Shown here one piece after another: positions 26,996-36,337 of a DNA stretch of 64,000 nt. Source of the stretch: Caldilineaceae bacterium (GTDB lineage Bacteria > Chloroflexota > Anaerolineae > Caldilineales > Caldilineaceae); the NCBI GenBank assembly GCA_958295845.1, contig OY282376.1, positions 1,687,022 to 1,751,021 on the forward strand, in the 5' to 3' direction. How positions within the stretch are numbered: position 1 is the stretch's first letter; each line of letters opens with the position of its first letter. The notes under the pieces are model-generated. The model saw only the letters and a program-made list of their open reading frames with translations, had not been told where the DNA came from and searched no databases. The translations under genes were made by a program, and so were the position numbers.

Positions 26996-27877
26996 ATGCC
27001 GCGAATTAACCGAGCCATCGAACTGCTGGAAGCCGGACAACCAATCTACTACTCCGGTGTACGCGGTGGTCTGACCTACGAGAACGGAACCGCCCACAGT
27101 GATACCTGGGCCGACTATCTGATGGTGGAGTTCGAGCACGGCGCCTTCGATCCCGTCGGACTCGGCAACTTCATGCGCGGGCTGGTCGACGCCGGCACGA
27201 CGCGCAGCGGACACAGAACGCCTACCGTCATCTGCACGCTGCCTACCGACGGAACCGACGAAAACGTCATGCGGGCCAACGCCTGGATGGTCAAGCAGGT
27301 CCTCGCGCGCGGTGTTCACGGCATACTTCTCTGCCACGCAGAAACCCCTGGCGCCGTCCGTGTGTTCGTCGAAGCCTCTCGCTATCCCGTCCACGACATC
27401 GGACTCTCGGACGGCCCCAACGGGCTGTCACAAGGACGCAGAGGTGCCGGCGGTCAGTCCATGGCAGCCGCCATCTGGGGCGTGTCGGCCCAGGAATACG
27501 TCCAGAAAGCCGACGTTTGGCCCCTGAACCCCGACGGCGAAATCATGCTCGGCCTCAAGATCGAAAACCGCCGCGCCTTGGCCAACGCCGAGGCCAGCGC
27601 CGCAGTGCCCGGCATCGCTTTCGCCGAATGGGGCCCCGGCGACATGGGCATGAGCCTGGGCCATCCGGACGCCCACGACCCGCCCTATCCGCAGGAAATG
27701 GGCGCAGCCCGTGCCCGCGTGAAAGGGGCTTGCGATTCCGCCGGCGTCTTCTTCCTCAACGGAGTGCGTCCCCATGATGTTGTGGAGCGTATCGACGAAG
27801 GTGTGATGGTCGGATCGGCAACCGAGGAAGCGGCCCGCATCGGGCGCGAGTATTCCAAGCGCAAAATGCCGTGGTAG
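26996..27877 (+). CDS. HpcH/HpaI-family aldolase/citrate lyase-like
   Basis: A 293-residue TIM-barrel protein of the HpcH/HpaI (class II, metal-dependent 2-keto-3-deoxy acid) aldolase family. Recognisable pieces are DYLMVEFEHGAFD, RGVHGILLCHAETP, LMLGLKIEN-like (IMLGLKIENRRAL), the GPGDMGMSLGHP loop and the C-terminal GVMVGSATEEAARIGREY. These aldolases cleave 2-keto-3-deoxy acids to pyruvate (or glyoxylate) and an aldehyde. Pyruvate would then feed a 2-oxoacid dehydrogenase such as the complex encoded just upstream. GAGGGAG lies before the ATG. Confidence 0.8.
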   Translation: MPRINRAIELLEAGQPIYYSGVRGGLTYENGTAHSDTWADYLMVEFEHGAFDPVGLGNFMRGLVDAGTTRSGHRTPTVICTLPTDGTDENVMRANAWMVKQVLARGVHGILLCHAETPGAVRVFVEASRYPVHDIGLSDGPNGLSQGRRGAGGQSMAAAIWGVSAQEYVQKADVWPLNPDGEIMLGLKIENRRALANAEASAAVPGIAFAEWGPGDMGMSLGHPDAHDPPYPQEMGAARARVKGACDSAGVFFLNGVRPHDVVERIDEGVMVGSATEEAARIGREYSKRKMPW

Positions 27878-27965
27878 AATCAAATCTGCCCTTTTTTGCA
27901 CTGAAATCTGCAACAAGGTTCGGCATCGCCAGCCTGTGAATCGATGACTGGAAAGTTAAGTCGAA

Positions 27966-29072
27966 ATGCATAGACAACAAAGACAGCGTACGGCTCAGCT
28001 ACTTGAGGAAGCCGGCCTCGAACTAGCGCTTTTCTCGGATTTCGACAGTGTTCGCTGGCTGACAGGCCAGAATCTGTCCGCGCCCTCACTGCTCCTGTTC
28101 GAACGCGGTAACTTCACACTTCTGGCCGATGAAGGATCTTCAGAGGCCCTGAATTTCGGCGATGAACCGGGCTGCGCCTACGTGCCCATAGTCGGCTATA
28201 CCATCCAGCAGCCTATCGACGCCCCTGCTCGGCTGGCAGACGCGCTGCGGGAACTTGCCGCCGACATCAATTTGCCGCCCGCAAAGGTTGGTGTAGAGGA
28301 AAAAAGCCTGACGCTTGGAATTTGGCAGGCGCTTCTCGGGGAACTGCCAGGCTGCGAGCCGCTTTCGCTTGAAGGCAGGCTGTTGCCACTGCGCGCAGTA
28401 AAAACAGAGGAAGAACTGGCCCGTATTCGTGAGGGCTTCCGCCTCGTTACCATAGGCCACGACGCCGGTCGCAAGGCCGTCCGCCTCGGCCAGCGCGAGA
28501 TCGACGTCTGGACTGAAGTGCAGACAGCCGTGGAGCGGGAGGCCGGCAAATGGTGTCAGATGGGAAACGACTGCATCGTCGGCCACCGACCCGCCAACAT
28601 GAGCGCCGCGCCTCTGGACTATGAAATTATAGCCAACGACTCCTTCATCCTCGACCTGAGCGTCGTCGTAGACGGCTACTGGACCGACAGCTGCGCAACC
28701 TACTATGCAGAGCAGCCAACGGCCCAGCAAGTCCAAATGCATAAATTCGTTGAGGAAGCCCTCGCCTACGCCATCTCTCTCATTCGGCCCGGCGAGATCA
28801 CCAGGGAAGTGGACGACAAAGTGCGCAGTTTTATGGCTGCCGGTGGTTACGAAGTTTATCCCCACCACACCGGCCACGGAATCGGCTTGACCGGCCACGA
28901 AGCGCCCCGAATCGTCCCCTACAACCAGGAACAGTTCCAGGAAGGCAATGTGATCATGCTGGAGCCGGGAATCTATATCCCCGGCGTAACCTGCATTCGC
29001 CTCGAAGACGCCTTCCTGGTCACTGCAGACGGTGCCGAACCGCTCAGCCACCACGACAAGAGTCTGCCATAG
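27966..29072 (+). CDS. M24-family metallopeptidase (Xaa-Pro aminopeptidase/creatinase-like)
   Basis: A 368-residue pita-bread protein with an N-terminal creatinase_N domain (1-130) and a catalytic domain. The five metal ligands are visible: the two Asp in LDLSVVVDGYWTDSC, the His in HHTGHGIGLTGHE, the Glu in MLEPGIYIPG and the Glu in RLEDAFLVT. It hydrolyses Xaa-Pro peptides or, in related proteins, C-N bonds in small amides. Cytosolic. It follows the aldolase gene on the same strand. Confidence 0.88.
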   Translation: MHRQQRQRTAQLLEEAGLELALFSDFDSVRWLTGQNLSAPSLLLFERGNFTLLADEGSSEALNFGDEPGCAYVPIVGYTIQQPIDAPARLADALRELAADINLPPAKVGVEEKSLTLGIWQALLGELPGCEPLSLEGRLLPLRAVKTEEELARIREGFRLVTIGHDAGRKAVRLGQREIDVWTEVQTAVEREAGKWCQMGNDCIVGHRPANMSAAPLDYEIIANDSFILDLSVVVDGYWTDSCATYYAEQPTAQQVQMHKFVEEALAYAISLIRPGEITREVDDKVRSFMAAGGYEVYPHHTGHGIGLTGHEAPRIVPYNQEQFQEGNVIMLEPGIYIPGVTCIRLEDAFLVTADGAEPLSHHDKSLP

Positions 29073-29345
29073 CTCCAGACAGGTCCCTGAAACGCCTTGG
29101 TCCAGGGTCCCGCGACTCATGAGATCCCTTCGTGTAGCACCGCTGTGGCGAAGGGCAGTTCAGCGTCACAGACCTCTAGTTCCGGTCTCGCCTCGCCGAC
29201 ATATTCTCAACCCCTCAGTTCCATGCAGTCGATGCCGATTCTTCGGCAGGTCGGCATGTCTCTCAAGACTGCTCTGTCCGCCTGGAGCTAAGCCAGCTGA
29301 ACGCGACTGTAATGAGTGGAAAAGCCAGAGGAAAGATAGCCGGAG

Positions 29346-31520
29346 ATGAATCACGCAGGTGAAGCTGCAGACAGACGAACAGAGTTCATAGGTAGAGATC
29401 GTGTCCCACCTCTGCTGACTGCAGCGGCAATCGTACTTGCACTGGCGGTTGTGGTGGTTCTGACTCGTTTCTATCACCTTTCAGACACCCCCCCGGGAAT
29501 TATCAACGACGAAGGGGCAAACGGTGTTGATGCCCTTCAGGTATTACAGGGAAAGCACGCAGTCTTCTTTGCCGAGAAGGCCAGTGGCCGCGAGGCGATG
29601 GCTATCTACGTGACCGCTCTCGCGACCCGCTTTCTTGGGCCTTCATTGCTGGCCTTCCATTTGCCTGCCGCCCTGGCCAGCGCAGGAACTGTCTTCGTTG
29701 TCTTCTGGTTGGGCCTGCTGCTCTTTGGTAAGGACCAGGAAAGCGGGAACCCAAGGCCCTGGCAAGGACTGACAGTCGCGGGAATCGGGGCAGGACTCTT
29801 GGCTGCCTCCATGGGCCAGACCTTTCTGGCGCGCGGGGGGTTCAGAGCCAACTTCCTTCCCCTGATTCTCTCTCTCAGTCTGGCTCTACTGTGGTGGGCT
29901 TGGGGTCGAGCGGGCAGGCGTTGGGGTAACTGGTGGCGGTTGGCGTCGGCAGGTGCAGTCACTGGCCTAATACCGTATACATATATTCCAGCCCGTTTCA
30001 CTCCCTTACTGTTTTTCTTTCTGGGACTGAGTTTTCTGATTCCTTTTGGCTCGACCGCTATGGTAAAGGCGAAGAATGAGTGGCCGAAGGCGATCGTCTT
30101 CGTTTCAGCAGCCGGACTGGTAGCAGCGCCGATTCTTCTCTACTTTCTACTTCATCCCCAGGACTTCCTCTTTCGCAGCCAGGAGATCTGGCTCTCGCGT
30201 GACAGCCAGCGATCAGCCATTGAAGCATTCTTGAAGAATGTAGCGGACTATCTCTTGCTCTTCGGCTTTCAAGGAGACCGGAATCAGGAGTACAACTTCG
30301 CGGCAAGGCCAGTCCTTAATGCTTGGGAGGCCGTATTCTTCTGGTCCGGAGTGGGAATGTCGCTGTGGCGCTGGCGGCGGCCACCCTATCGGCTGCTCCT
30401 GATTTGGCTGGGCGTAATGCTACTTCCGGCCATGCTTTCCTACAACAAAGGCTTCGGTCCCAATTCACTTCGCATAATCGGCGCGGCGCCGGCCATATAT
30501 CTTCTCGTCGGGGTCGGCGCATGGGAGATGTCCCGTCTGCTTACAAGGCGGTTTCTCGCTAGGGGCGAGGTGGGCCTTGCCATCTCACTGGGAATTCTTG
30601 CCGCTTTTCTTGTGCTGTTGCAGGGCACGCTTACCTATCGCACCTTTTTTCACGAATGGGTGGGCACGCCGAACTATTACGCCGCCGCCGACGCGGAGAT
30701 AGCGGAAGCAGCTAAAGTACTGAACGACCTGCCGCCGGACGCGAACGCGGTTAACCTGCTGCCCTATTCCCTTTCAAATGGGCATTACGGTTTTGACTTC
30801 CTCTATCGGAGCAGCGCTCCGGCGCACGTCATTCACTCGACGATGACGCACCTCCCTCAAAAAATTGAATCCATCTTGGCATCCAGGGAGGAACTTACCA
30901 GCGTCAGGGTTATCGATTGGAACGACGATCTGTCATGGATTGGCGGCGGTGAAGAACACACCGTGGCGTTACTTGAGAAGTATGGGACCTATCAGGGCAG
31001 CGAACAGTTTCCTTTTTTCCGGATTCATACATACACCGACATTGATCTGGATTCCACCTGGGCATTCTACAATCAGATCGGACCGCCAACAGTCGCCTAC
31101 GACGGCGGAATAACCTTGCTGGGCTTTGCACTGGGCCAGGGAGAAGCACAGCTTTCACCTCAGCAGTCCATCGACCTGGGAGGCCAACGCGACTTATGGG
31201 TTGTCTTCAGATGGCAGACTGCTCCAGCGCTGGAAGTCGAGTACGCCTTTTCCCTTCGCCTCCACAATGAAGAAGGCACAGGAGTGTTCCAGAAGGACAT
31301 TGTTCTCCTAGACCCGAAACATATGCGGACAAGCGGCTGGAACCCAGGTCTACCGGTCGAAACACTTTACCATTTAGAGATTCCAGCGAGTATCGAGGCG
31401 GGCGAATATCAGTTGCGGCTGGTCGTCTATGATTTCGCAACTCTGAAACCGACGGTGGAACTTGGAGTCTGGGAGGCTGAGACTGAATTGGCCCGCCTTC
31501 GGTTGCTTGATGTTCCATAA
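29346..31520 (+). CDS. GT39-like membrane glycosyltransferase (ArnT/PMT_2 superfamily)
   Basis: A 724-residue polytopic membrane protein with about 10-12 transmembrane segments between residues 20 and 430. The first outer loop has INDEGANGVDAL (about 52-63), where the Asp-Glu pair matches the catalytic DE of GT-C fold enzymes that use polyprenyl-linked sugars. A soluble extracytoplasmic domain of about 290 residues follows, ending in a beta-rich part (YHLEIPASIEAGEYQLRLVV). The protein at 33344 has the same layout, and a decayed third copy lies between them. It probably decorates an exported glycan or protein; donor and acceptor are unknown. Confidence 0.75.
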   Translation: MNHAGEAADRRTEFIGRDRVPPLLTAAAIVLALAVVVVLTRFYHLSDTPPGIINDEGANGVDALQVLQGKHAVFFAEKASGREAMAIYVTALATRFLGPSLLAFHLPAALASAGTVFVVFWLGLLLFGKDQESGNPRPWQGLTVAGIGAGLLAASMGQTFLARGGFRANFLPLILSLSLALLWWAWGRAGRRWGNWWRLASAGAVTGLIPYTYIPARFTPLLFFFLGLSFLIPFGSTAMVKAKNEWPKAIVFVSAAGLVAAPILLYFLLHPQDFLFRSQEIWLSRDSQRSAIEAFLKNVADYLLLFGFQGDRNQEYNFAARPVLNAWEAVFFWSGVGMSLWRWRRPPYRLLLIWLGVMLLPAMLSYNKGFGPNSLRIIGAAPAIYLLVGVGAWEMSRLLTRRFLARGEVGLAISLGILAAFLVLLQGTLTYRTFFHEWVGTPNYYAAADAEIAEAAKVLNDLPPDANAVNLLPYSLSNGHYGFDFLYRSSAPAHVIHSTMTHLPQKIESILASREELTSVRVIDWNDDLSWIGGGEEHTVALLEKYGTYQGSEQFPFFRIHTYTDIDLDSTWAFYNQIGPPTVAYDGGITLLGFALGQGEAQLSPQQSIDLGGQRDLWVVFRWQTAPALEVEYAFSLRLHNEEGTGVFQKDIVLLDPKHMRTSGWNPGLPVETLYHLEIPASIEAGEYQLRLVVYDFATLKPTVELGVWEAETELARLRLLDVP

Positions 31521-31689
31521 CTAAGAAGAGTGCCGGCGTAACTCGGCTTAACTTGGTCTAGCCCTCTTCTAGTGTCAAAGCCAGAATGTAACGAAAAAGA
31601 CAAGAAGGACCGCGAAGTCGAAAGCTCGTATCAGGTTGGATGCAGTTGCCGCGCGCGAGTCTCACGGGCACCCTCCTATAGCTTAGGTA

Positions 31690-33262
31690 TCCGGGGGAAT
31701 CCTGACCACATTGGCGGTGGCCGTTGCAATTCTTCGATTCTATCGACTGGATGAATGGCCGCCAGAGATCAATTTGGGGGAGGAGAGAATGGGCTCGATG
31801 CCATCAGCCTTTTACCAGGCGAGCATTCTGTATTCTTTCCCAATATACTGGCAGGGTGCGAGGGGTTGCTTGCCTACTGCATCGCCATAGTCTTTTCGCT
31901 TCCTTCTGTGAACGGAAGTGGCTCTCCGCTTGCCAACGAATTGGGGGCGGCGCCGCCACGGCATTTGCCGTCATGTGGCTGGGCCCGATCCTCCTAAGGC
32001 GGGACGAAACCGGTGAAGGGTCGCCTTGGCGAGGACTCTTTTTCGCGGGTGTAGGTTCAAGTCCGATGGCGGTCTCAATCAGCCAGACGACTTTGGGGCG
32101 ACTTGCATTCAGGATGACCCTTTTGCCGCCCTCGTTCAGTTTTTGCCCTGCCAAACTTTGGCGGGGTTGGCGCCGCGGCGAAATGAGTGGCACGTGCGCT
32201 GGCCTCCTGTCGTAAAAGTATTTTCCAGCGTATTTCGCACCTTTCCTGTTTGCATTACTTGTGCTGAACGTTGCAAAGCCGTCTAACTCTTTTGCGTGGA
32301 AAAGGGTGAGGCCGAACCGCTGCGCGTCGGCGTCCCAATAGCTGTGGCCGTGCGCACTGCCTCGCCTCTTCTCACCTATTCCGCACTCTTTTCCAGAAGC
32401 GGACGTGATCGCCTGAAATCTTAAAGGCCAATCAGGTAGAATGGGCCGTTCTTGCTGACGCGCTGAAAGACCGTGGTTCTAGCGCAAAGGAGGTCTACCC
32501 GCTTCCCTAACGTTTCAATGATCACGATGGCTTTAATTTCTTGTACTGTGGTTCGATGCCTACCTAGGTCATACACTCTACGCCGCCGCAGCATGTGAAA
32601 AAAATGTAGAGTCCGCACTGGCAGAGACGGACACCGTTTCGGTTGTGAGGACTGCAGATTGGAATGACCATATAGTCTGGTCAGAGGAAGGAAGCGAAGC
32701 TCTTGACGCATTCTTCAGCAAATACACACACTTACATGAGACCCAGGAATATCCCGATTTTCGAATCCACATGTATAAGGACATCGAACTTGAATGTAGC
32801 TGAACGTCTTGAAATTACCTGGAGCCATTGACAGTTCACTAGGATGGAGGTATTTCTCTCCATGGGTTAGCTTAGGGGCAAGGCTAGGAACAGCCGTAGT
32901 CGCCACGTTTCTTTGCCATTGGCAAACATCGCCATTGGTGGATAGTATTGCAGTGGAATCAGTCCCGGCCTTGGAAATCGCGTAGTCGTATTCGCTGCCC
33001 CTACATGAATATGAGAGCAGGAATGTGTTTCAAAGTGATGCCGTCCTCGAAAACTCGGTCCCAACGCCGACAAATGGTTGGTCGCCAGACAAATTGGTAG
33101 ACACGCTGCAATTTCTGGAGTTTCCGTCAGACCTCCCGCCCTTGGAGTACGAATTGCGGCTGGTCGTCTACCTATTGAAACACTGAAACCATCGGTAGAT
33201 CTCGGCGGCTGGGAACCGGAGATCGTCTTTATCAGATTGCAGGTTTCTGAAACCCGTTGACT
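31690..33262 (+). pseudogene. Decayed third copy of the GT39-like glycosyltransferase
   Basis: Pieces of the flanking proteins can be read in order but in shifting frames. From about 31693: GILTTLAVAVAILRFYRLDE, matching the first membrane helix. From 31790: GLDAISLLPGEHSVFF. From about 31965: MWLGPILLRRDETGEGSPWR and SISQTTLGRLAFR. From about 32598: ESALAETDTVSVVRTADWND and FRIHMYKDIELE. From about 33105: LEFPSDLPPLEYELRLVVY. The catalytic loop DEGANG/DEGAHG of the neighbours reads GEERMGS here, and roughly 300 codons of membrane domain are missing. Many frameshifts, stops and deletions show an old pseudogene. It sits exactly between two intact paralogues in the same orientation. Confidence 0.85.
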
Positions 33263-33343
33263 TGTGGGCGTCTCACCCCTGCCTTGCAATGAAAACGCCC
33301 TTTTAACTGACCACAAGAAATCGCAGTAGAAAGAAGGACGGGC

Positions 33344-35608
33344 ATGCCCGATCGTTCAGCCTCCAGAATGAACCTATCCGAATCTGCAGGACCGTTTAGA
33401 AGAGACCGCCGACTCGTGACGGCTGCGGTAGGAGGAATCCTGCTTGCGCTATTGGCGGTCGTTGTGATGCTTCGCCTTCACCGCTTGAGCGAAGTACCGC
33501 CTGGCCTACACGCCGACGAAGGAGCTCATGGCGTAGATGCCCTCCTGGTACTGCAGGGAGAACACGCCATCTTCTTCCCTCCGCGGAGTCCCACCAGAAG
33601 TGACGGCCGCGAAGGGTTTGTTGTCTACGCCATCGCTCTTTCTGTTTCGTATTTGGGGCAGACAATGCTCGCTCTCCGCCTGCCGACGGCTATCGCGGGC
33701 TCGATTACAGTCTTCATCGTCTTCTGGTTGGGGCGCATGCTGTTTGATCGAGATGAGGATGGACATCCAACCCCTTGGCGAGGCCTTCTGATCGGCGGCG
33801 TTGGAGCAGGTCTGCTGGCAGTTTCAATTGGCCAGACGATTATAGGGCGTATGGCATTCAGGGCCAACTATCTTCCACTATTTCTTTCGCTATGCTTGGC
33901 TTTTTTGTGGTGGGGATGGAAGGACCGAAGCCTTTGGAAAATCGCCTTGGCAGGCCTATTTGCCGGGCTACTGCATTACACGTATGTAGCAGCAAGAGTG
34001 ACTCCACTTCTGTTCATCTGCCTTGGTCTGAGTTCTCTGCTAATCCATGTCGGAAAAGAAAGTTCCGACGAAAAGTACCAGAGGACCATCTCGCGTCTTA
34101 TTTCCAGACTCCGAACCGAATTGCGGCCTGTAGGAACCTTCGCAATAGTGGCAATCCTGGCGGCTGCTCCCATTGCTATCTATATAGTCCTGAATCCTCA
34201 AGATTTCTCAACACGCCTCAATCAACTCTGGATCTTTCGCGAAGGCCCGCAGAATTTTTCCACCGTTCTTTTGCTCAATCTATGGGATCACCTGCTGGCT
34301 TTCGGATTTCGAGGCGACCCGGCTTGGCGACGCAACTTCGCTGCCCAGCCGATGCTGAATCCGTGGGAGGCCTTCTTCTTCTGGTCAGGGCTCGGTATCT
34401 CCCTGTGGCGCTGGAAGAAAAGCCCGGCGTGCCGACTACTCGCACTCTGGCTAGGTGTGATGGTGCTACCTGCCGTCTTGGCCAGAGATGTCGTTCCTCA
34501 CACAATTCGCATGATCGGAGCCTCGCCGGCCGTTTTCCTGCTGGCGGCCTTCGGAATCTGGGAAATGCTGCAGCTACTGCGCAGCCGACTTTCGGCTCTG
34601 AAGGGTAAGCAGAAACAGTTATTCCAGATCAACGGAGTGACGTTTTCCACGGCGATCGGCATCCTTCTCTCCGCCTTAGTATTGGTTCAGGGCGTATTCA
34701 CTCATCAAACCTACTTCCAGAAATGGGCGGAGTCGCCACAACTCAGTAGCGAGTACGAAGTGGAGTGGTCAGATTTTGTCGACTTTCTCAACGCACAGCC
34801 CTCTTTCACCGACAAGGTCTATCTGATTCCGGACGGTCAAAGGCTCCTCTTCATTCATGACGCCTATCGAAGCTATACATTCGACTATCTCTATCAGGGT
34901 GAAACGCCCGCCTTTCTGTTTCATTCTGCATTGCCCAACTTGGCGCAGGAGATTGAATCCACGCTTTCCTCTATTGGGAACCCCTCTATCGTGAAGGTTG
35001 TGGAGTGGAACATTTCTGACATCTGGACCGGCGACGAAAATGACCGACTGGCCTTTCTTCTCGGCAAGTACGGGAGATACCAGGAAAGCGAAAATCACGA
35101 GACTTTTATCCTTCACACTTATACAGATGTCTCTCTGGAGCACCCTTGGTCTTTCTATGACCACTCCTATCCACTGACTGTTTCTTACGACAGGGGCATT
35201 GAGCTTCAAGCGTTTTCTCTAGAGTATGACGTAGAAAGCCTGCCCCAACAGGAGTTCTTCGATCTGGGCGAAAACAGAAACGTCTGGGTCGGCTTGCATT
35301 GGCAGACCGCACCCGAACTGGCAACTGATTTCGCGGTATCCCTGCGCTTGCACGATTCAGAAGGCGCCGGTGTCTATCAGAAAGACGCGGTCCTCTGGAA
35401 ACCGGATCACTCTTACACTGGAGACGAAGGGCCGTCAGAACAGTTCGATACCCTTTTACACCTGGAATTGCCGCCCGATCTCCCGTCCGGCGAATACGAA
35501 CTGAGGCTTGTCGTCTACGACTTCGATACCCAGCAACCGACAGTAGAGTTAGGCGTCTGGGAACCGGAGAAAACCATCGCCAGTCTGCACTTTGGTGAAT
35601 CCAACTGA
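33344..35608 (+). CDS. GT39-like membrane glycosyltransferase (second intact copy)
   Basis: A 754-residue paralogue of the protein at 29346. It has the same helix order, the same first-loop acidic pair (HADEGAHGVDALLV, about 59-72), PWRGLLIGGVGAGLLAVSIG in helix 4 and an equivalent outer domain ending LHLELPPDLPSGEYELRLVV. A shared W-x-F-Y segment (HPWSFYDH here, STWAFYNQ in the first copy) marks the outer domain. It is predicted to transfer a sugar from a lipid carrier on the outer face of the membrane. Retention of two diverged copies suggests different acceptors or linkages. Confidence 0.75.
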   Translation: MPDRSASRMNLSESAGPFRRDRRLVTAAVGGILLALLAVVVMLRLHRLSEVPPGLHADEGAHGVDALLVLQGEHAIFFPPRSPTRSDGREGFVVYAIALSVSYLGQTMLALRLPTAIAGSITVFIVFWLGRMLFDRDEDGHPTPWRGLLIGGVGAGLLAVSIGQTIIGRMAFRANYLPLFLSLCLAFLWWGWKDRSLWKIALAGLFAGLLHYTYVAARVTPLLFICLGLSSLLIHVGKESSDEKYQRTISRLISRLRTELRPVGTFAIVAILAAAPIAIYIVLNPQDFSTRLNQLWIFREGPQNFSTVLLLNLWDHLLAFGFRGDPAWRRNFAAQPMLNPWEAFFFWSGLGISLWRWKKSPACRLLALWLGVMVLPAVLARDVVPHTIRMIGASPAVFLLAAFGIWEMLQLLRSRLSALKGKQKQLFQINGVTFSTAIGILLSALVLVQGVFTHQTYFQKWAESPQLSSEYEVEWSDFVDFLNAQPSFTDKVYLIPDGQRLLFIHDAYRSYTFDYLYQGETPAFLFHSALPNLAQEIESTLSSIGNPSIVKVVEWNISDIWTGDENDRLAFLLGKYGRYQESENHETFILHTYTDVSLEHPWSFYDHSYPLTVSYDRGIELQAFSLEYDVESLPQQEFFDLGENRNVWVGLHWQTAPELATDFAVSLRLHDSEGAGVYQKDAVLWKPDHSYTGDEGPSEQFDTLLHLELPPDLPSGEYELRLVVYDFDTQQPTVELGVWEPEKTIASLHFGESN

Positions 35609-35847
35609 CGCTAATTTTTGTCTCTTTCGAGTACTCGCGTTCGCCTATGGAGGCCCAAAACCCGCTTTTCCAAAGGCAAGCGAATGAGTTATATTTTCTT
35701 TACCGACTCCAGCCTTGGCACCTGCAGAGAAGAACACAATTCACCCAAATTGCTGCAAACGAGGCCCCTTTTCGAAACGAAATATGTGCGCATTCCGGGT
35801 GACACAAGGAAGTCTACCTGAAATATGAATTCTCAAGGAGGAGGATT

Positions 35848-36255
35848 ATGAAGTCGTTATTCTCAATCTATTTGAAGGTTCTGGCCGTAGTGGCCTATGT
35901 GCAATACATCGCCTCCCAATTCTATGACCCAACTGGTGACGCCGCCGCCGAAACTGTTTACCGAATCCTTGATCCACTCCTCGTGTTGGGCATGATTATT
36001 GTGGTGTACTACGCCTACCAGCGCAAACGTACAGTGGATGCCTCGTCCGAGGAAGCCGTTACCCGAGAGTACATTGAAGCCAACGCGGTTCTCTATCTGA
36101 GTATAGCCCTGTTTTTCGGTCTTCTGTGGAACTGGATTGGATTCCAATTCTCTAACCCTGAGAACAACATCGGCTGGCTGTGGACTGTTCTTGACCTGAC
36201 TCTGCCCCTACTGTTTTTCGCGTCCAGCGTTCAACTCGCCAAGAGTGAGAATTAG
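35848..36255 (+). CDS. Small four-helix membrane protein, unknown function
   Basis: A 135-residue protein not assigned to a family. Hydrophobic stretches lie at about 4-22, 42-58, 78-98 and 108-126, with a short charged loop YQRKRTVDASSEEAVTREY between the second and third. A very strong ribosome site (AAGGAGGAGG) precedes the ATG, so it is probably well expressed. The gene stands between the glycosyltransferase and a Gfo/Idh/MocA oxidoreductase, same strand. Confidence 0.65.
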   Translation: MKSLFSIYLKVLAVVAYVQYIASQFYDPTGDAAAETVYRILDPLLVLGMIIVVYYAYQRKRTVDASSEEAVTREYIEANAVLYLSIALFFGLLWNWIGFQFSNPENNIGWLWTVLDLTLPLLFFASSVQLAKSEN

Positions 36256-36337
36256 CCGGTGCATATTCGTTTCGTGCGCGCGTGTCTTGGCATGAAATTG
36301 CGATTCGTGAGCCACTTCATCTCAAAAAGGAACCATC

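Noticed and set aside
28140..29120. A 326-codon minus-strand open frame across the M24 peptidase gene
   Set aside because: Antisense shadow; no recognisable domain.
32040..32070. A GGTTCAAGTCC sequence resembling a tRNA T-arm
   Set aside because: No acceptor stem, D-arm or anticodon arm can be built around it. The bases are explained as decayed coding sequence of the glycosyltransferase pseudogene.
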